From Deltaproteobacteria bacterium (GTDB lineage Bacteria > Desulfobacterota > GWC2-55-46): a DNA stretch of 10,988 nt. The position numbers and the translations under genes were made by a program. The DNA lies in assembly GCA_016219075.1 (NCBI GenBank), contig JACRCJ010000233.1:1-10988 (forward strand), in the 5' to 3' direction. The notes beneath the pieces were generated by a model. That model searched no databases. It was not told where the DNA came from and saw only the letters and a program-made list of their open reading frames with translations. Each line of letters starts with the position of its first letter. The first letter of the stretch is position 1. This document shows positions 1-6,154 of the stretch, piece by piece.

Positions 1-180
1 GAAGGTCCCCCGGCGCTTTAAGCCCGGGTCGGGTCCTCATTCGGTTGTTCTATTGTGCCGGTACCGGGCCCGGGGCGCGGCTCCTTGCAGCCCGGGAGAC
101 TTGAGGCGTGGCGGCTTAACGGCGCGCTTCAAGCGGGGATTTTAAAAAAAATCAATTGCGAGTCTTTATAAGACTGCCTG
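1..180. other. Non-coding left edge
   Basis: I see no convincing gene here. The stretch is very GC-rich up to about 135 and then AT-rich. It contains an AGTCTT-TAT-AAGACT hairpin (161-175) and an A8 run (144-151), which would read as a T-run on the minus strand just beyond the DUF2934 gene. Together these may act as its terminator, although the T-run starts about nine bases after the stem rather than directly at it. Confidence 0.4.
144..175 (-). terminator. Possible weak terminator after the DUF2934 gene
   Basis: On the minus strand a perfect 6-bp stem with a 3-base loop (175 to 161) is followed, after nine bases, by eight Ts (151-144). It lies just past the stop codon at 181-183. The gap between stem and T-run is longer than in a classic intrinsic terminator, so this is a tentative call. 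Confidence 0.3.
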
Positions 181-435
181 TTATTTTCGCTTGGTCAGGG
201 TCTTTTTCGCGGCTGTCTTTATGCCTGTTACCGTTTCTTTCACCGCTTTTTTGACCTTTGCCGCAGCGGCCCCGGCAGCCTCTTCCACCATTTTCGCGGC
301 GGCGGCCTCCTTTTTAGCGTATTTGGCCATCACGATCTTTTCGGCCTCAAGCCAGTTCTCCAGGTCCCTGCCTGCCCTGCCGCTTTTTTCATAAAGCTCA
401 TAAGCCAACTTTGAGATCTCTTCGCGTAAATTCAT
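181..435 (-). CDS. DUF2934 family small basic protein
   Basis: An 84-residue protein. Residues 1 to about 40 (LREEISKLAYELYEKSGR followed by DLENWLEAEKIV) match the DUF2934 pattern as I know it: a short helical domain with the AYELYE and DxxNWLEAE blocks. The rest is a low-complexity Ala/Lys tail ending AKKTLTKRK, strongly basic and reminiscent of histone-like tails, which hints at nucleic-acid or polyanion binding (inference only; the family function is unknown to me). An in-frame GTG lies three codons upstream at 444, but the G-rich site AGGGGGGTG ends about seven bases before the ATG at 435, so I prefer the ATG. It appears to be monocistronic, with its own extended -10 promoter and a palindrome at the start site. 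Confidence 0.85.
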   Translation of the reverse strand: MNLREEISKLAYELYEKSGRAGRDLENWLEAEKIVMAKYAKKEAAAAKMVEEAAGAAAAKVKKAVKETVTGIKTAAKKTLTKRK

Positions 436-465
436 TCTTAGCACCCCCCTGATATTCAGTTTTTT

Positions 466-484
466 TATACTTTGAAAAAGTATA
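466..484. promoter_or_regulatory. Palindrome over the DUF2934 promoter (operator candidate)
   Basis: TATACTTT-GAA-AAAGTATA is a perfect inverted repeat with 8-bp arms. One arm is the -10 hexamer itself and the other covers the predicted transcription start, which is the usual place for a repressor site. The arms also supply a TATACT on each strand, so it could equally be a symmetrical promoter core. Confidence 0.35.
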
Positions 485-487
485 GCA
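479..487 (-). promoter_or_regulatory. Extended -10 promoter of the DUF2934 gene
   Basis: On the minus strand the sequence reads TGCTATACT, an extended -10 element (TGn plus a 5/6 match to TATAAT). There is no good -35 hexamer 16-18 bases upstream. Transcription would start near 472, leaving a leader of about 37 bases. The same nine bases recur upstream of the MmgE/PrpD gene at 9054-9062. Confidence 0.45.
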
Positions 488-528
488 GAAATTCCGTCAA
501 ATGGTTGCGTTTAACGGCTACACCTCCC

Positions 529-553
529 GGCCTCCCCGAAAAAGGCCTTTTTT
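529..553 (+). terminator. Weak plus-strand hairpin with T6 tail
   Basis: GGCCT (529-533) pairs with AGGCC (543-547) and is followed at once by six Ts. The 5-bp stem is short and no plus-strand gene precedes it, so its role is unclear. Confidence 0.25.
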
Positions 554-622
554 CAGGCTGATCCATGCCGGAAGACCTTCTTGGGGCCGTCCTTTAAAAA
601 GCGCGCTTTTCTCTTGCGCCCC

Positions 623-1811
623 TCACCTCGGGGTCACAAGGGTGCCGTCCCGAATAGATTCGTCCGGGTGGGCTACTACCTTATCGCCTTCCGAAAGCCC
701 TGAAAGGACTTCGGCGGTCATCCCGTTGGAGTGGCCGACCGTGACCGTCTGTTCACGCGCCCTGCCGTTTCTGACAACGAATACGGCCCAGCCTCCGCTT
801 CTGCGAAAGAGCGAGCTTGCGGGGACCTGTAATACATCCTTGCCCTCCCACAAGACGAAACGCGCGTCGACCCTGAACCCGTCGCCCACCCCCTCCCGGC
901 TCTTAAGCGGCGAGGTTATGCCGGCTATCACATTGACCCGCTGCTCCTCAACCCCGAGGCTCGATATCTTGGTGAAGCCCGACGGCTCGACTACCTTCAC
1001 CACTCCGGCAAGCGGCCCCTCCCCTCCCCTCCCCAGCGCTCGAAGAGGACCGGGGTGCCGGGCCTGAGCTTGACGGCGTCCGCGCTCAGCACCTCTACCT
1101 TCACCTCTATCCTTTCCGGGTCGCCGATCTCCAGTAGAGGCTCTCCGGAATTCACCACCCCGGCGCTCTCTTTCCAGACCTTCAGGACCTTCCCCCCAAC
1201 AGGCGTGCGGACCGTTACGGCCCGCCCGCGCCCGCCCGCCCCGGAGTAGCCGAGCGCCGTGAGCGCCTTTTCAAGCTCATGGCGCGCCGTCTTTACGGCG
1301 GCCTCTGCCGAGAGGCGGTTGGCCTCTGTGCGTTTGGCGTCGCTTGAGGCCTGGTCGAGCGTGTTCTGAGGGACGAACCCCCTTGATAGAGCTTCTCCGT
1401 GCGCTCGAACCTCGACCTCGCGAAATCCGCGTCGGCAACGCTCGCTCTCAGGTTCTCTTCGGAGGATTTTAAAGCGGACTCGGCAGCCGAAACTGCGGCC
1501 TTTGCCGCTGCCCGGCTCCTCGGGTCAAGTGTTGCTGACCAAAGGGGCTCAAGCTCGGCAACGGTCTGCCCTTTTTTAACCGCGTCGCCTGCATCGAGGG
1601 CGACCCTTCTCATGTACCCGGCCACGGGGGCCGATACCACGAACCTGTCAACTACCCTTGTCCTGCCCTCCTCCTCTACCGTCACCATTAGAGGGCCGCG
1701 CGTCGCGGCCGTTATCTCCGACGGCACGGAAGCCGGCATGAACCCGTAGGCTATCATTAGCACCACGGCGGCGGCTATGAGGGATATGATTATCCATCTC
1801 TTAAGGCGCAT
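623..1811 (-). pseudogene. HlyD-type periplasmic adaptor (membrane-fusion protein), two frameshifts
   Basis: The periplasmic adaptor of the ABC exporter encoded just upstream. It starts at the ATG at 1811 (MRLKRWIIIS) behind AAGGAG at 8-base spacing, five bases after the restored permease stop. Visible parts: N-terminal membrane anchor (about residues 5-25), a lipoyl/barrel half (VEEEGRTRVVDRFVVSAPVAGYMRRV), an Ala/Glu/Lys coiled-coil hairpin, the second barrel half (VRTPVGGKVLKV) and a C-terminal beta domain ending LVTPR (stop 623-625). The frame breaks twice. At the C5 run 1378-1382 one base is missing: LYQGG should continue FVPQNTLDQA, but the frame shifts and stays wrong. At the CCCCT repeat 1016-1034, ERWGGEG runs out of frame unless one five-base unit is removed, after which PLAGVVKVVEPSGF follows. 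With both repairs the gene encodes 394 residues, normal for the family. I infer either recent inactivation, slippage at the repeat, or sequence error. As written only fragments of about 145 and 125 correct residues are readable in their own frames, with about 115 between them in the third frame. Confidence 0.85.
1016..1034. repeat. CCCCT pentanucleotide tandem repeat inside the HlyD gene
   Basis: Three CCCCT units followed by CCCC. On the coding strand it reads GGGG(AGGGG)3. Loss of one unit restores the reading frame and gives the family-typical stretch ERWGGEGPLAGVVKVVEP. Tandem units that are not a multiple of three are prone to replication slippage and to sequencing or assembly error. Confidence 0.8.
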
Positions 1812-1816
1812 CTCTC

Positions 1817-1893
1817 TTACTCCTTTGTCTTCAATACCTCTACGAGGTCCAGGTGATCGAGCCTTCGGCGCACTATCAGGCCCGAAACCAGGC
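1817..1893 (-). other. Frameshifted original 3' end of the permease gene
   Basis: In the frame shifted by one base, the minus strand encodes VSGLIVRRRLDHLDLVEVLKTKE followed by TAA at 1819-1817. The preserved, family-like tail, the stop placed five bases before the HlyD ATG, and the AAGGAG site embedded in the last codons all indicate that this is the true end of the permease gene and that the break near 1888-1893 is a single-base deletion or an error. Confidence 0.8.
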
Positions 1894-4179
1894 CGATACC
1901 ACCACGACCGCGGCCGCAAGCGAATAGGTCGCCGGGGCCACGACGACCGGGACCCTGAAAAGGTCGGAGCTCAAAGACCGGGCTATGTAAGCGCACAGGG
2001 CCCGCCCGATGACAAAGCCCAGAGGTATGGCGGCGAGAGTGAATACGGCGAGCTCGCCTAAAAGGATGTAGGATATCTCAAGGCGAGTGTACCCGAGAAC
2101 CCTGAGGCTTGCAAGCTCCCGGCTCCTCTCGGAGAGCGCTATGCGGGCGCTGTTATAGACTACGCCGAAGGCGATGGTGCCCGCAAGCAGGCTCGCTATG
2201 AAGGTGAAAAAAAGGAGGACCTCGGCCTGTGTAGCGTAAAAGTTTTTAATCTCGTCCTTTCTCACGACCGTGCCAGAGACGCGCGACATCTCGACAAGCG
2301 ACCTGTATATCTCTTTCTGATGGAGTTCATCCACCGTCAGGTAGGCCCCGGATATCGCCCCGCCCTCTCTCATCATCCGGTTCAGAGCCGTTAGGTCCAT
2401 GTAGCCCGTCACGCCGATGTACTGGCTGGCAAGACGCGCAACCGCGACCTCTCTTACGGGCCTTGTCCCCTCAAGGGCCTCTACCGTCAGCGTGTCTCCG
2501 GCCTTCACGCCGAGGATCTCCCCGAGATAGTCTGTAAGCACTATCCCGTCGGGCGGGAGTTTTATGGGCTTAAAGTCCGTATCGAGCGGAAGGTAAAGCC
2601 GGTTGCCGGGGGCTATCCCCTGGATCGTCGTCCGGTAGCTTTTGTGCCCGGACTTAAGCCTCACGGGCACGGACCTGAAGGGCTCGGCGTACTCGATACC
2701 ATTGAGCCCCATCAGCTCGTAGACCGCCCTCCCGGAAGTCGGGTCCGTGAATACCACCGTCATGTCTTCTTTCCGCGACCGCTTGAACTCGGTGTCGATC
2801 ATGAAATCGAAGGCGTCCGTAAAGAATGTGCCGCCGAGCATTATGGCGTACGAAAGGGCTATGCCGGTGATCGAAAGAAGAGAGTTCACCGGCCTCCTCT
2901 CGATGTTACGGATTATCATGAGGCCGGGCTGCGAGAGGAAGCGGCCGAGGCCGAGGCGGTCTATGAGGGTCTTTCTGTAGAGCGCCGGGGGCTCCGGGCG
3001 CATAGCCTCGGCCGGGGGAAGCCCGGCGGCTTTCTGGACCGACCGGAGCGTGCCGGCGAGCGCGGCGGCGAATGTGACGAAGACGGCGAGGGCGGCTACA
3101 GACGGCTTGAGCTCGTACAGGAGGTACGGGAACCGGTAGAACTCCATGTAAATCCTCCCGAGCCCCCGGCCGAGATAAACGCCCGCGGCTATCCCCCCGG
3201 CTGAACCGATGAGGACGATAAGGAATACAAGCTTGATATAGTGGATGCCTACGGCGGCGTTCGAGTAGCCGAAGGCCTTCAGCGCGGCTATCTGCTCTCT
3301 TTGAGTGCTTACGGTCCTGTTGATGACCACATTGAGGAGGAAGGCGGCCACCGCTATGAATATCGTCGGGAATATCTCGGCGCTCCTCTGGAGCTGGCGG
3401 AACTCCTCGCTTAAAAAGCGGTTCGATATCTGGTCCTTCCGCGTGTACGCTTGAAGTCCGCCGTAGCGGTCAAGGAGCCTGTCGAGCTCTGCCGTCACGC
3501 GCCCGGAGTCCGCGCCGTCTTCGAGGCTCACCACGGCGTCGTTGAACGCCCCCTTCATGCCGTAGGCCGTACCCAGGGCGTCTCTGCCCATCCACAGGAT
3601 GGCGTAGCGTTTGTAATCCGGGCTTATCGCGCCGGGCCGGGCCTGCATGACGAACTCGGGAGAGAGGGCGATGCCCACTATCGTAAGGGTCTTCCACCTG
3701 CCGTTGATGACAGCGCCCAGACGGTCTCCCGGAACAAACCCGTGCGCCTCGGCGAACGCCTCGCTCAACACGGCCTCGTCGTCCCTGAACGCGTCCACGG
3801 TGCGCCCGCGCCTTATGTAGAGCCTGTTTATGTGCGCGCTCCCCTTGTCGGGAACGGAGACGAGCCGGGCCGTCACAGGTTCCTCGAACCCCGATATGTC
3901 AAGCTTTACCCCGGCCACTACCCTTGTCTCCACATCCCTGACCCCGGGGATCTCCCTGATGCGGTGCTTCAGGCCATCCGGCGCCCGCTTCAACGAGGCG
4001 AAGACATCGGCGAACCCGTACTCGCGGTAGAACTTGTCCCTCGTCAGGTTCAGAGACGTCATGGTGCTTATGAGCATTATGAAGGCGGAGACGCCGCTTA
4101 CGATGACGAGGGCGATGGCCGCGGCCTGGCCCTTCATCTTCCAGAGGTCCCTCAGGAGCTTTCGGTCAAGAGCTTTCAT
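1876..4179 (-). CDS. ABC transporter permease, FtsX/MacB-type, C-terminus frameshifted
   Basis: Membrane subunit of the exporter. From the ATG at 4179 (MKALDRKLLRDLWKMKGQ) it reads 767 residues. It has the duplicated FtsX layout: TM1 at about 18-40, a large extracytoplasmic domain, TM2 to TM4 (about 269-381) forming the first FtsX core, TM5 (about 430-453), a second extracytoplasmic domain, then TM6 to TM8 (about 650-767). A GTG start seven codons upstream (4200) would overlap the ATPase gene. I prefer the ATG because the family begins with the MKALxRKLLRDL motif; it lies four bases after the ATPase stop, so coupling is likely. The end is broken: near 1888-1893 one base is missing, giving SAWFRA and a stop. 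Adding one base lets it continue as VSGLIVRRRLDHLDLVEVLKTKE and stop at 1817-1819, the normal family ending, for 787 residues. The loss hits the last helix and the cytoplasmic tail. Confidence 0.88.
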   Translation of the reverse strand: MKALDRKLLRDLWKMKGQAAAIALVIVSGVSAFIMLISTMTSLNLTRDKFYREYGFADVFASLKRAPDGLKHRIREIPGVRDVETRVVAGVKLDISGFEEPVTARLVSVPDKGSAHINRLYIRRGRTVDAFRDDEAVLSEAFAEAHGFVPGDRLGAVINGRWKTLTIVGIALSPEFVMQARPGAISPDYKRYAILWMGRDALGTAYGMKGAFNDAVVSLEDGADSGRVTAELDRLLDRYGGLQAYTRKDQISNRFLSEEFRQLQRSAEIFPTIFIAVAAFLLNVVINRTVSTQREQIAALKAFGYSNAAVGIHYIKLVFLIVLIGSAGGIAAGVYLGRGLGRIYMEFYRFPYLLYELKPSVAALAVFVTFAAALAGTLRSVQKAAGLPPAEAMRPEPPALYRKTLIDRLGLGRFLSQPGLMIIRNIERRPVNSLLSITGIALSYAIMLGGTFFTDAFDFMIDTEFKRSRKEDMTVVFTDPTSGRAVYELMGLNGIEYAEPFRSVPVRLKSGHKSYRTTIQGIAPGNRLYLPLDTDFKPIKLPPDGIVLTDYLGEILGVKAGDTLTVEALEGTRPVREVAVARLASQYIGVTGYMDLTALNRMMREGGAISGAYLTVDELHQKEIYRSLVEMSRVSGTVVRKDEIKNFYATQAEVLLFFTFIASLLAGTIAFGVVYNSARIALSERSRELASLRVLGYTRLEISYILLGELAVFTLAAIPLGFVIGRALCAYIARSLSSDLFRVPVVVAPATYSLAAAVVVVSAWFRA

Positions 4180-4183
4180 CCGG

Positions 4184-4897
4184 TCACCAGCGGAGCTCAC
4201 TCGGAGGTTTTTTTACCGTATTGATGTTTATCCCGGAGATGAGGCCGTTACTCAGATGGACGACCCGGTCGGCCATCCCGGCGATATCCGCGTTGTGGGT
4301 GATGACGGCCGTCGTGGTGCCGAGCTCCCTGTTGATGCGCTCCAGCACCTCAAGGACCACTATGCCCGTTGAGAAGTCCAGCGCCCCCGTCGGCTCGTCG
4401 CACAGGAGCACCTCGGGGTTTTTGGAGACGGCCCGCGCTATCGCCACCCTCTGCTGCTCGCCCCCGGAGAGCTGGGCCGGGAAGTGATCGAGCCTTTCGC
4501 CGAGGCCCACGAGGGCGAGGGCGTCTTCGGGCTTCATCGGCCTTTTGGATATCTCGGTGACGACGGCTACGTTTTCGCGGGCCGTGAGGCTGGGGATGAG
4601 GTTGTAGAACTGGAAGACGAAGCCGACATGGAACCTCCGGTACTCTGTAAGCTCCTGCTCGGTCGCCTTTGAGAGCGCCCTCCCGCGGTACTTGACCGTG
4701 CCGGAGGAGGCGGTATCGAGCCCGCCGAGGATATTAAGGAGCGTGGACTTTCCGCTCCCCGAAGGCCCGAGCATCACGACAAGCTCTCCTTCGTAGAGGT
4801 AAAGGTCCACGCCCCTCAAGGCATGGACCTTCACCTCTCCCATCTCATAGACCTTCGTGAGGTCTTTTACCCTGAATACGACATCTTTCGAGGTCAC
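4184..4897 (-). CDS. ABC transporter ATP-binding protein (MacB/LolD-like)
   Basis: Cytoplasmic ATPase that drives the FtsX-type permease encoded next. All nucleotide-binding motifs are present in 237 residues: Walker A GPSGSGKST (44-52), Q-loop Q96, signature LSGGEQ (143-148), Walker B VLLCDE (163-168), D-loop GALD (171-174) and H-loop H201. The FQFYNLIPSLTARENV stretch is typical of the MacB/LolD/DevA group, which works with FtsX-like permeases and often with a HlyD-type adaptor for outward transport or extraction of lipophilic substrates. The start is a GTG at 4897 with a rather distant GAGGG. The stop at 4184-4186 is four bases before the permease ATG. It is the first gene of the operon and, unlike its two partners, intact. 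The substrate cannot be told from sequence. Confidence 0.93.
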   Translation of the reverse strand: MTSKDVVFRVKDLTKVYEMGEVKVHALRGVDLYLYEGELVVMLGPSGSGKSTLLNILGGLDTASSGTVKYRGRALSKATEQELTEYRRFHVGFVFQFYNLIPSLTARENVAVVTEISKRPMKPEDALALVGLGERLDHFPAQLSGGEQQRVAIARAVSKNPEVLLCDEPTGALDFSTGIVVLEVLERINRELGTTTAVITHNADIAGMADRVVHLSNGLISGININTVKKPPSELRW

Positions 4898-4952
4898 GGC
4901 CGCGTACCACCCTCTTGCAGGTATTAGTCCTTTTCGCGATTCCGCCGGTGAA

Positions 4953-4958
4953 ATTATA
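4953..4958 (-). promoter_or_regulatory. -10 box of the ABC exporter operon
   Basis: The minus strand reads a perfect TATAAT, 55 bases before the ATPase GTG. I see no recognisable -35 hexamer at 16-18 bases, so the promoter may depend on an activator or on another sigma factor. The predicted start is near 4946. Confidence 0.45.
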
Positions 4959-5052
4959 CCTTATAACCGGTCCAGATGCACGGTCCCGTAGCAGGGCCCT
5001 TTGCGTCCCCTTCGGCGTTGGGTCTGAGTGAGGAGAGGATTTTCCGAGGGCT

Positions 5053-5066
5053 ATGATAAAAATCAT
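5053..5066. promoter_or_regulatory. FNR/CRP-like palindrome
   Basis: ATGAT-AAAA-ATCAT is a perfect inverted repeat. It keeps the inner TGAT-N4-ATCA core of the FNR consensus TTGAT-N4-ATCAA and differs at the outermost pair. It lies about 95 bases upstream of the ABC operon -10 box. The site type is inferred from consensus alone. Confidence 0.25.
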
Positions 5067-5120
5067 GTCGTAGCTCCGTTTGGCTCGACAAGTACGGGCG
5101 TGCCGGGGGCTTTAAAGAAC

Positions 5121-5154
5121 AAAAAAGCCCTCGGAGGCTGGCCCCCGAGGGCTT
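5121..5154 (-). terminator. Strong intrinsic terminator of the micro-gene unit
   Basis: AAGCCCTCGG (5125-5134) pairs perfectly with CCGAGGGCTT (5145-5154) across a 10-base loop, and the minus strand continues into six Ts (5126-5121). The orientation fits transcripts coming from the right, that is from the two micro-genes, with the MITE-like element lying between gene and terminator. Confidence 0.8.
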
Positions 5155-5173
5155 ACGGACAAGGCGTTGATCT

Positions 5174-5332
5174 TTAGCAGGCTGTTGAAAAACAGCTTGC
5201 TACTGCAATCCATGGATGGATTGCCAAATTGCGAGACAAAAAAGTCGAGCAATTTGTGAGATTTGGACGGATTCACTCAGGACAAATCGTAGTTGAAAAA
5301 GCCATGGACGGACTTTTTCAACACCCTGTTAG
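5174..5332. mobile_element. MITE-like element with 15-bp inverted ends and TTAG duplication
   Basis: The 151-bp core (5178-5328) begins CAGGCTGTTGAAAAA and ends with the inverted form, 14 of 15 bases matching. Both sides carry TTAG (5174-5177 and 5329-5332), a likely 4-bp target duplication that fits the YTAR target preference known for the IS5 group. It has no room for a transposase. Inside are further inverted repeats: GCAATCCA/TGGATTGC (5204-5223), AAATTGC/GCAATTT (5226-5255) and GTTGAAAAAG/CTTTTTCAAC (5292-5322), so the transcript would fold strongly. I interpret it as a non-autonomous, MITE-type derivative of an IS; the family assignment is inference. Confidence 0.65.
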
Positions 5333-5375
5333 ACGCCGCCTTACTTCTTAAGCGTCCTTGTGCCGGGCGCGCCCG

Positions 5376-5477
5376 TTAAGCGCTCATCGAATAGACGGCA
5401 ACAAAGGATATTACCGCGAAGACCACGGCGTAGCTGACTGTAGCTATCACCTCAAGACTGCCTTCTCTTTTTTTCAT
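5376..5477 (-). CDS. Single-helix micro-membrane protein, 33 residues
   Basis: An ATG at 5477 sits behind a near-perfect Shine-Dalgarno sequence (CGGAGGTG, 5-base spacing). The peptide has a charged start (MKKREGSLE), then one hydrophobic span of about 20 residues (VIATVSYAVVFAVISFVAVY) and a short SMSA end. This is an N-in, C-out single-pass design. It is the second gene of a pair, 26 bases after the stop of the 28-residue gene, and shares its promoter and terminator. Function unknown. By analogy, such peptides are often accessory subunits of respiratory oxidases (CydX- or CcoQ-like) or of transporters, but no motif here proves that. The exceptional ribosome site, the clean start and stop and the neighbouring twin support a real gene. 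Confidence 0.7.
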   Translation of the reverse strand: MKKREGSLEVIATVSYAVVFAVISFVAVYSMSA

Positions 5478-5503
5478 CTCACACCTCCGTTCTTACTCTC
5501 TTT

Positions 5504-5590
5504 TTATGCCAGCGTCGAGAGGATGGCCCCCATGACGCCGAGGTTTATGATTATCACCACTATTGAAAGTATCCAGCCTGCGTCTCTCAT
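5504..5590 (-). CDS. Single-helix micro-membrane protein, 28 residues
   Basis: An ATG at 5590 preceded by GGAGGT with about seven bases of spacing. The product is almost entirely one transmembrane helix: MRDAGW, then ILSIVVIIINLGVMGAILSTL, ending in Ala. It contains an Asn (residue 16) and small Gly residues within the helix, features often used for helix packing against a larger membrane partner. It is the first gene after a TATAAT promoter, with a leader of about 55 bases, and is followed by the 33-residue gene. No family recognised; likely to be missed by automatic gene callers because of its length. Confidence 0.68.
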   Translation of the reverse strand: MRDAGWILSIVVIIINLGVMGAILSTLA

Positions 5591-5651
5591 TTTTTTACCT
5601 CCTTTTCCGCTTCAGTCCTCAAGTCCATGCACTCCCGTTTCTTACGACTCC

Positions 5652-5657
5652 ATTATA
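5652..5657 (-). promoter_or_regulatory. -10 box of the micro-gene unit
   Basis: The minus strand reads a perfect TATAAT within AGATATAATGG. Transcription would start near 5645, about 55 bases before the first micro-gene. There is no clear -35 hexamer; the upstream stretch is AT-rich. Confidence 0.5.
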
Positions 5658-5901
5658 TCTATTGTTGATTAAAAGGCGATTAGACCGGGGGGTAATGAAA
5701 TAGACCTTTTAAAGATTTTGTGGTGAAATGAACCACCCCGCTGCGATTCTCCGGGGTATCTCCTGGAACTTTAATTAGCCGTACGCCAGTACCCCCTCCC
5801 TCGATTGCGAGGGCTGGGCTCCCGTTCTGCTCTTCCTATGCAACGGGAAGCGGGGGGGGTGAAATTCCGAAGGGTGAAAGATTATTTGCACCCCCACCCT
5901 A

Positions 5902-5928
5902 CCCTCCCCCGTCAAGGGGGAGGGTTTT
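5902..5928 (+). terminator. GC-rich hairpin with T4 tail (terminator or REP-like)
   Basis: CCCTCCCCC and GGGGGAGGG form a perfect 9-bp stem with a GTCAA loop, followed by TTTT. The shape is that of an intrinsic terminator, but no plus-strand gene precedes it. Such C/G-run hairpins are also common as dispersed repeats between genes. Confidence 0.4.
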
Positions 5929-5981
5929 ATGAGGACAGGCTACAGGAAATCAGATTCCCGGAACTGTCAAACTCTGTGAGT

Positions 5982-6003
5982 CCCCCGGCAAAGCCGGGGG
6001 TTT
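5982..6003 (+). terminator. CCCCCGGC-AAA-GCCGGGGG hairpin
   Basis: A perfect 8-bp stem with an AAA loop, then TTT. Probably a REP-like or terminator element that insulates the dps-like promoter 32 bases downstream from upstream transcription. Confidence 0.4.
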
Positions 6004-6034
6004 ACCTGTTTTCAATTACATGATTTTAGGGAGG

Positions 6035-6049
6035 TTGACATCGAGTCAA
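6035..6049. promoter_or_regulatory. TTGAC-N5-GTCAA operator candidate on the dps-like promoter
   Basis: A perfect 5-bp inverted repeat whose left arm is the -35 hexamer. Its position would let a bound dimer block or modulate RNA polymerase, which would suit an iron- or oxidant-responsive gene. The regulator is unknown. Confidence 0.3.
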
Positions 6050-6062
6050 AGAAAGCTACACT
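6035..6062 (+). promoter_or_regulatory. Sigma-70 promoter of the dps-like gene
   Basis: TTGACA (6035-6040), 16 bases, then TACACT (6057-6062, 4/6 to consensus). The expected start is near 6069, giving a leader of about 85 bases. Confidence 0.5.
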
Positions 6063-6154
6063 TAACTCATGGGATTGCGGAAACGAAGAGCGTGGCGGCT
6101 TAGCCTGCTTTTCGCGTTTATTAAATCCGTCTAACCAAACCGGAGGAGTGCGTT

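Larger units (their letters stand above)
4898..5375. other. Intergenic region between ABC operon and micro-genes
   Basis: No protein gene. It contains, from left to right, the ABC operon -10 box, a palindrome resembling an FNR/CRP-family site (5053-5066), a strong minus-strand terminator (5121-5154) and a MITE-like element (5174-5332). Apparent longer frames here lack start sites and family resemblance. Confidence 0.6.
5591..6154. other. Intergenic, hairpin-rich stretch
   Basis: No protein gene that I can support. After the micro-gene promoter come several GC-rich inverted repeats: CCCTCG-ATTG-CGAGGG (about 5796-5811), TCCCGTT...AACGGGA (about 5819-5849), a 9-bp stem at 5902-5924 and an 8-bp stem at 5982-6000. 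The dps-like promoter follows at 6035-6062. The density of simple C/G-run hairpins suggests REP-type or terminator elements rather than coding sequence. Confidence 0.55.

Noticed and set aside
597..610. AAAAGCGCGCTTTT palindrome as a terminator of the HlyD gene
   Set aside because: The palindrome has no loop and is followed by only one more T on the minus strand, so it would not form a normal terminator hairpin.
2644..3204. 186-codon plus-strand open frame opposite the permease
   Set aside because: It lies entirely antisense to a well-recognised FtsX permease, has no recognisable family and is a by-product of GC-rich codon use on the other strand.
3451..4224. 257-codon plus-strand open frame
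   Set aside because: Antisense shadow of the permease; composition rich in His, Pro, Arg and Gly with no domain resemblance.
5891..6003. CRISPR array
   Set aside because: The hairpins differ in sequence and there are no regularly spaced identical repeats with spacers.
5805..6023. 72-codon plus-strand frame in the hairpin-rich region
   Set aside because: Made of translated C/G-run hairpins, with no start signal and no family resemblance.
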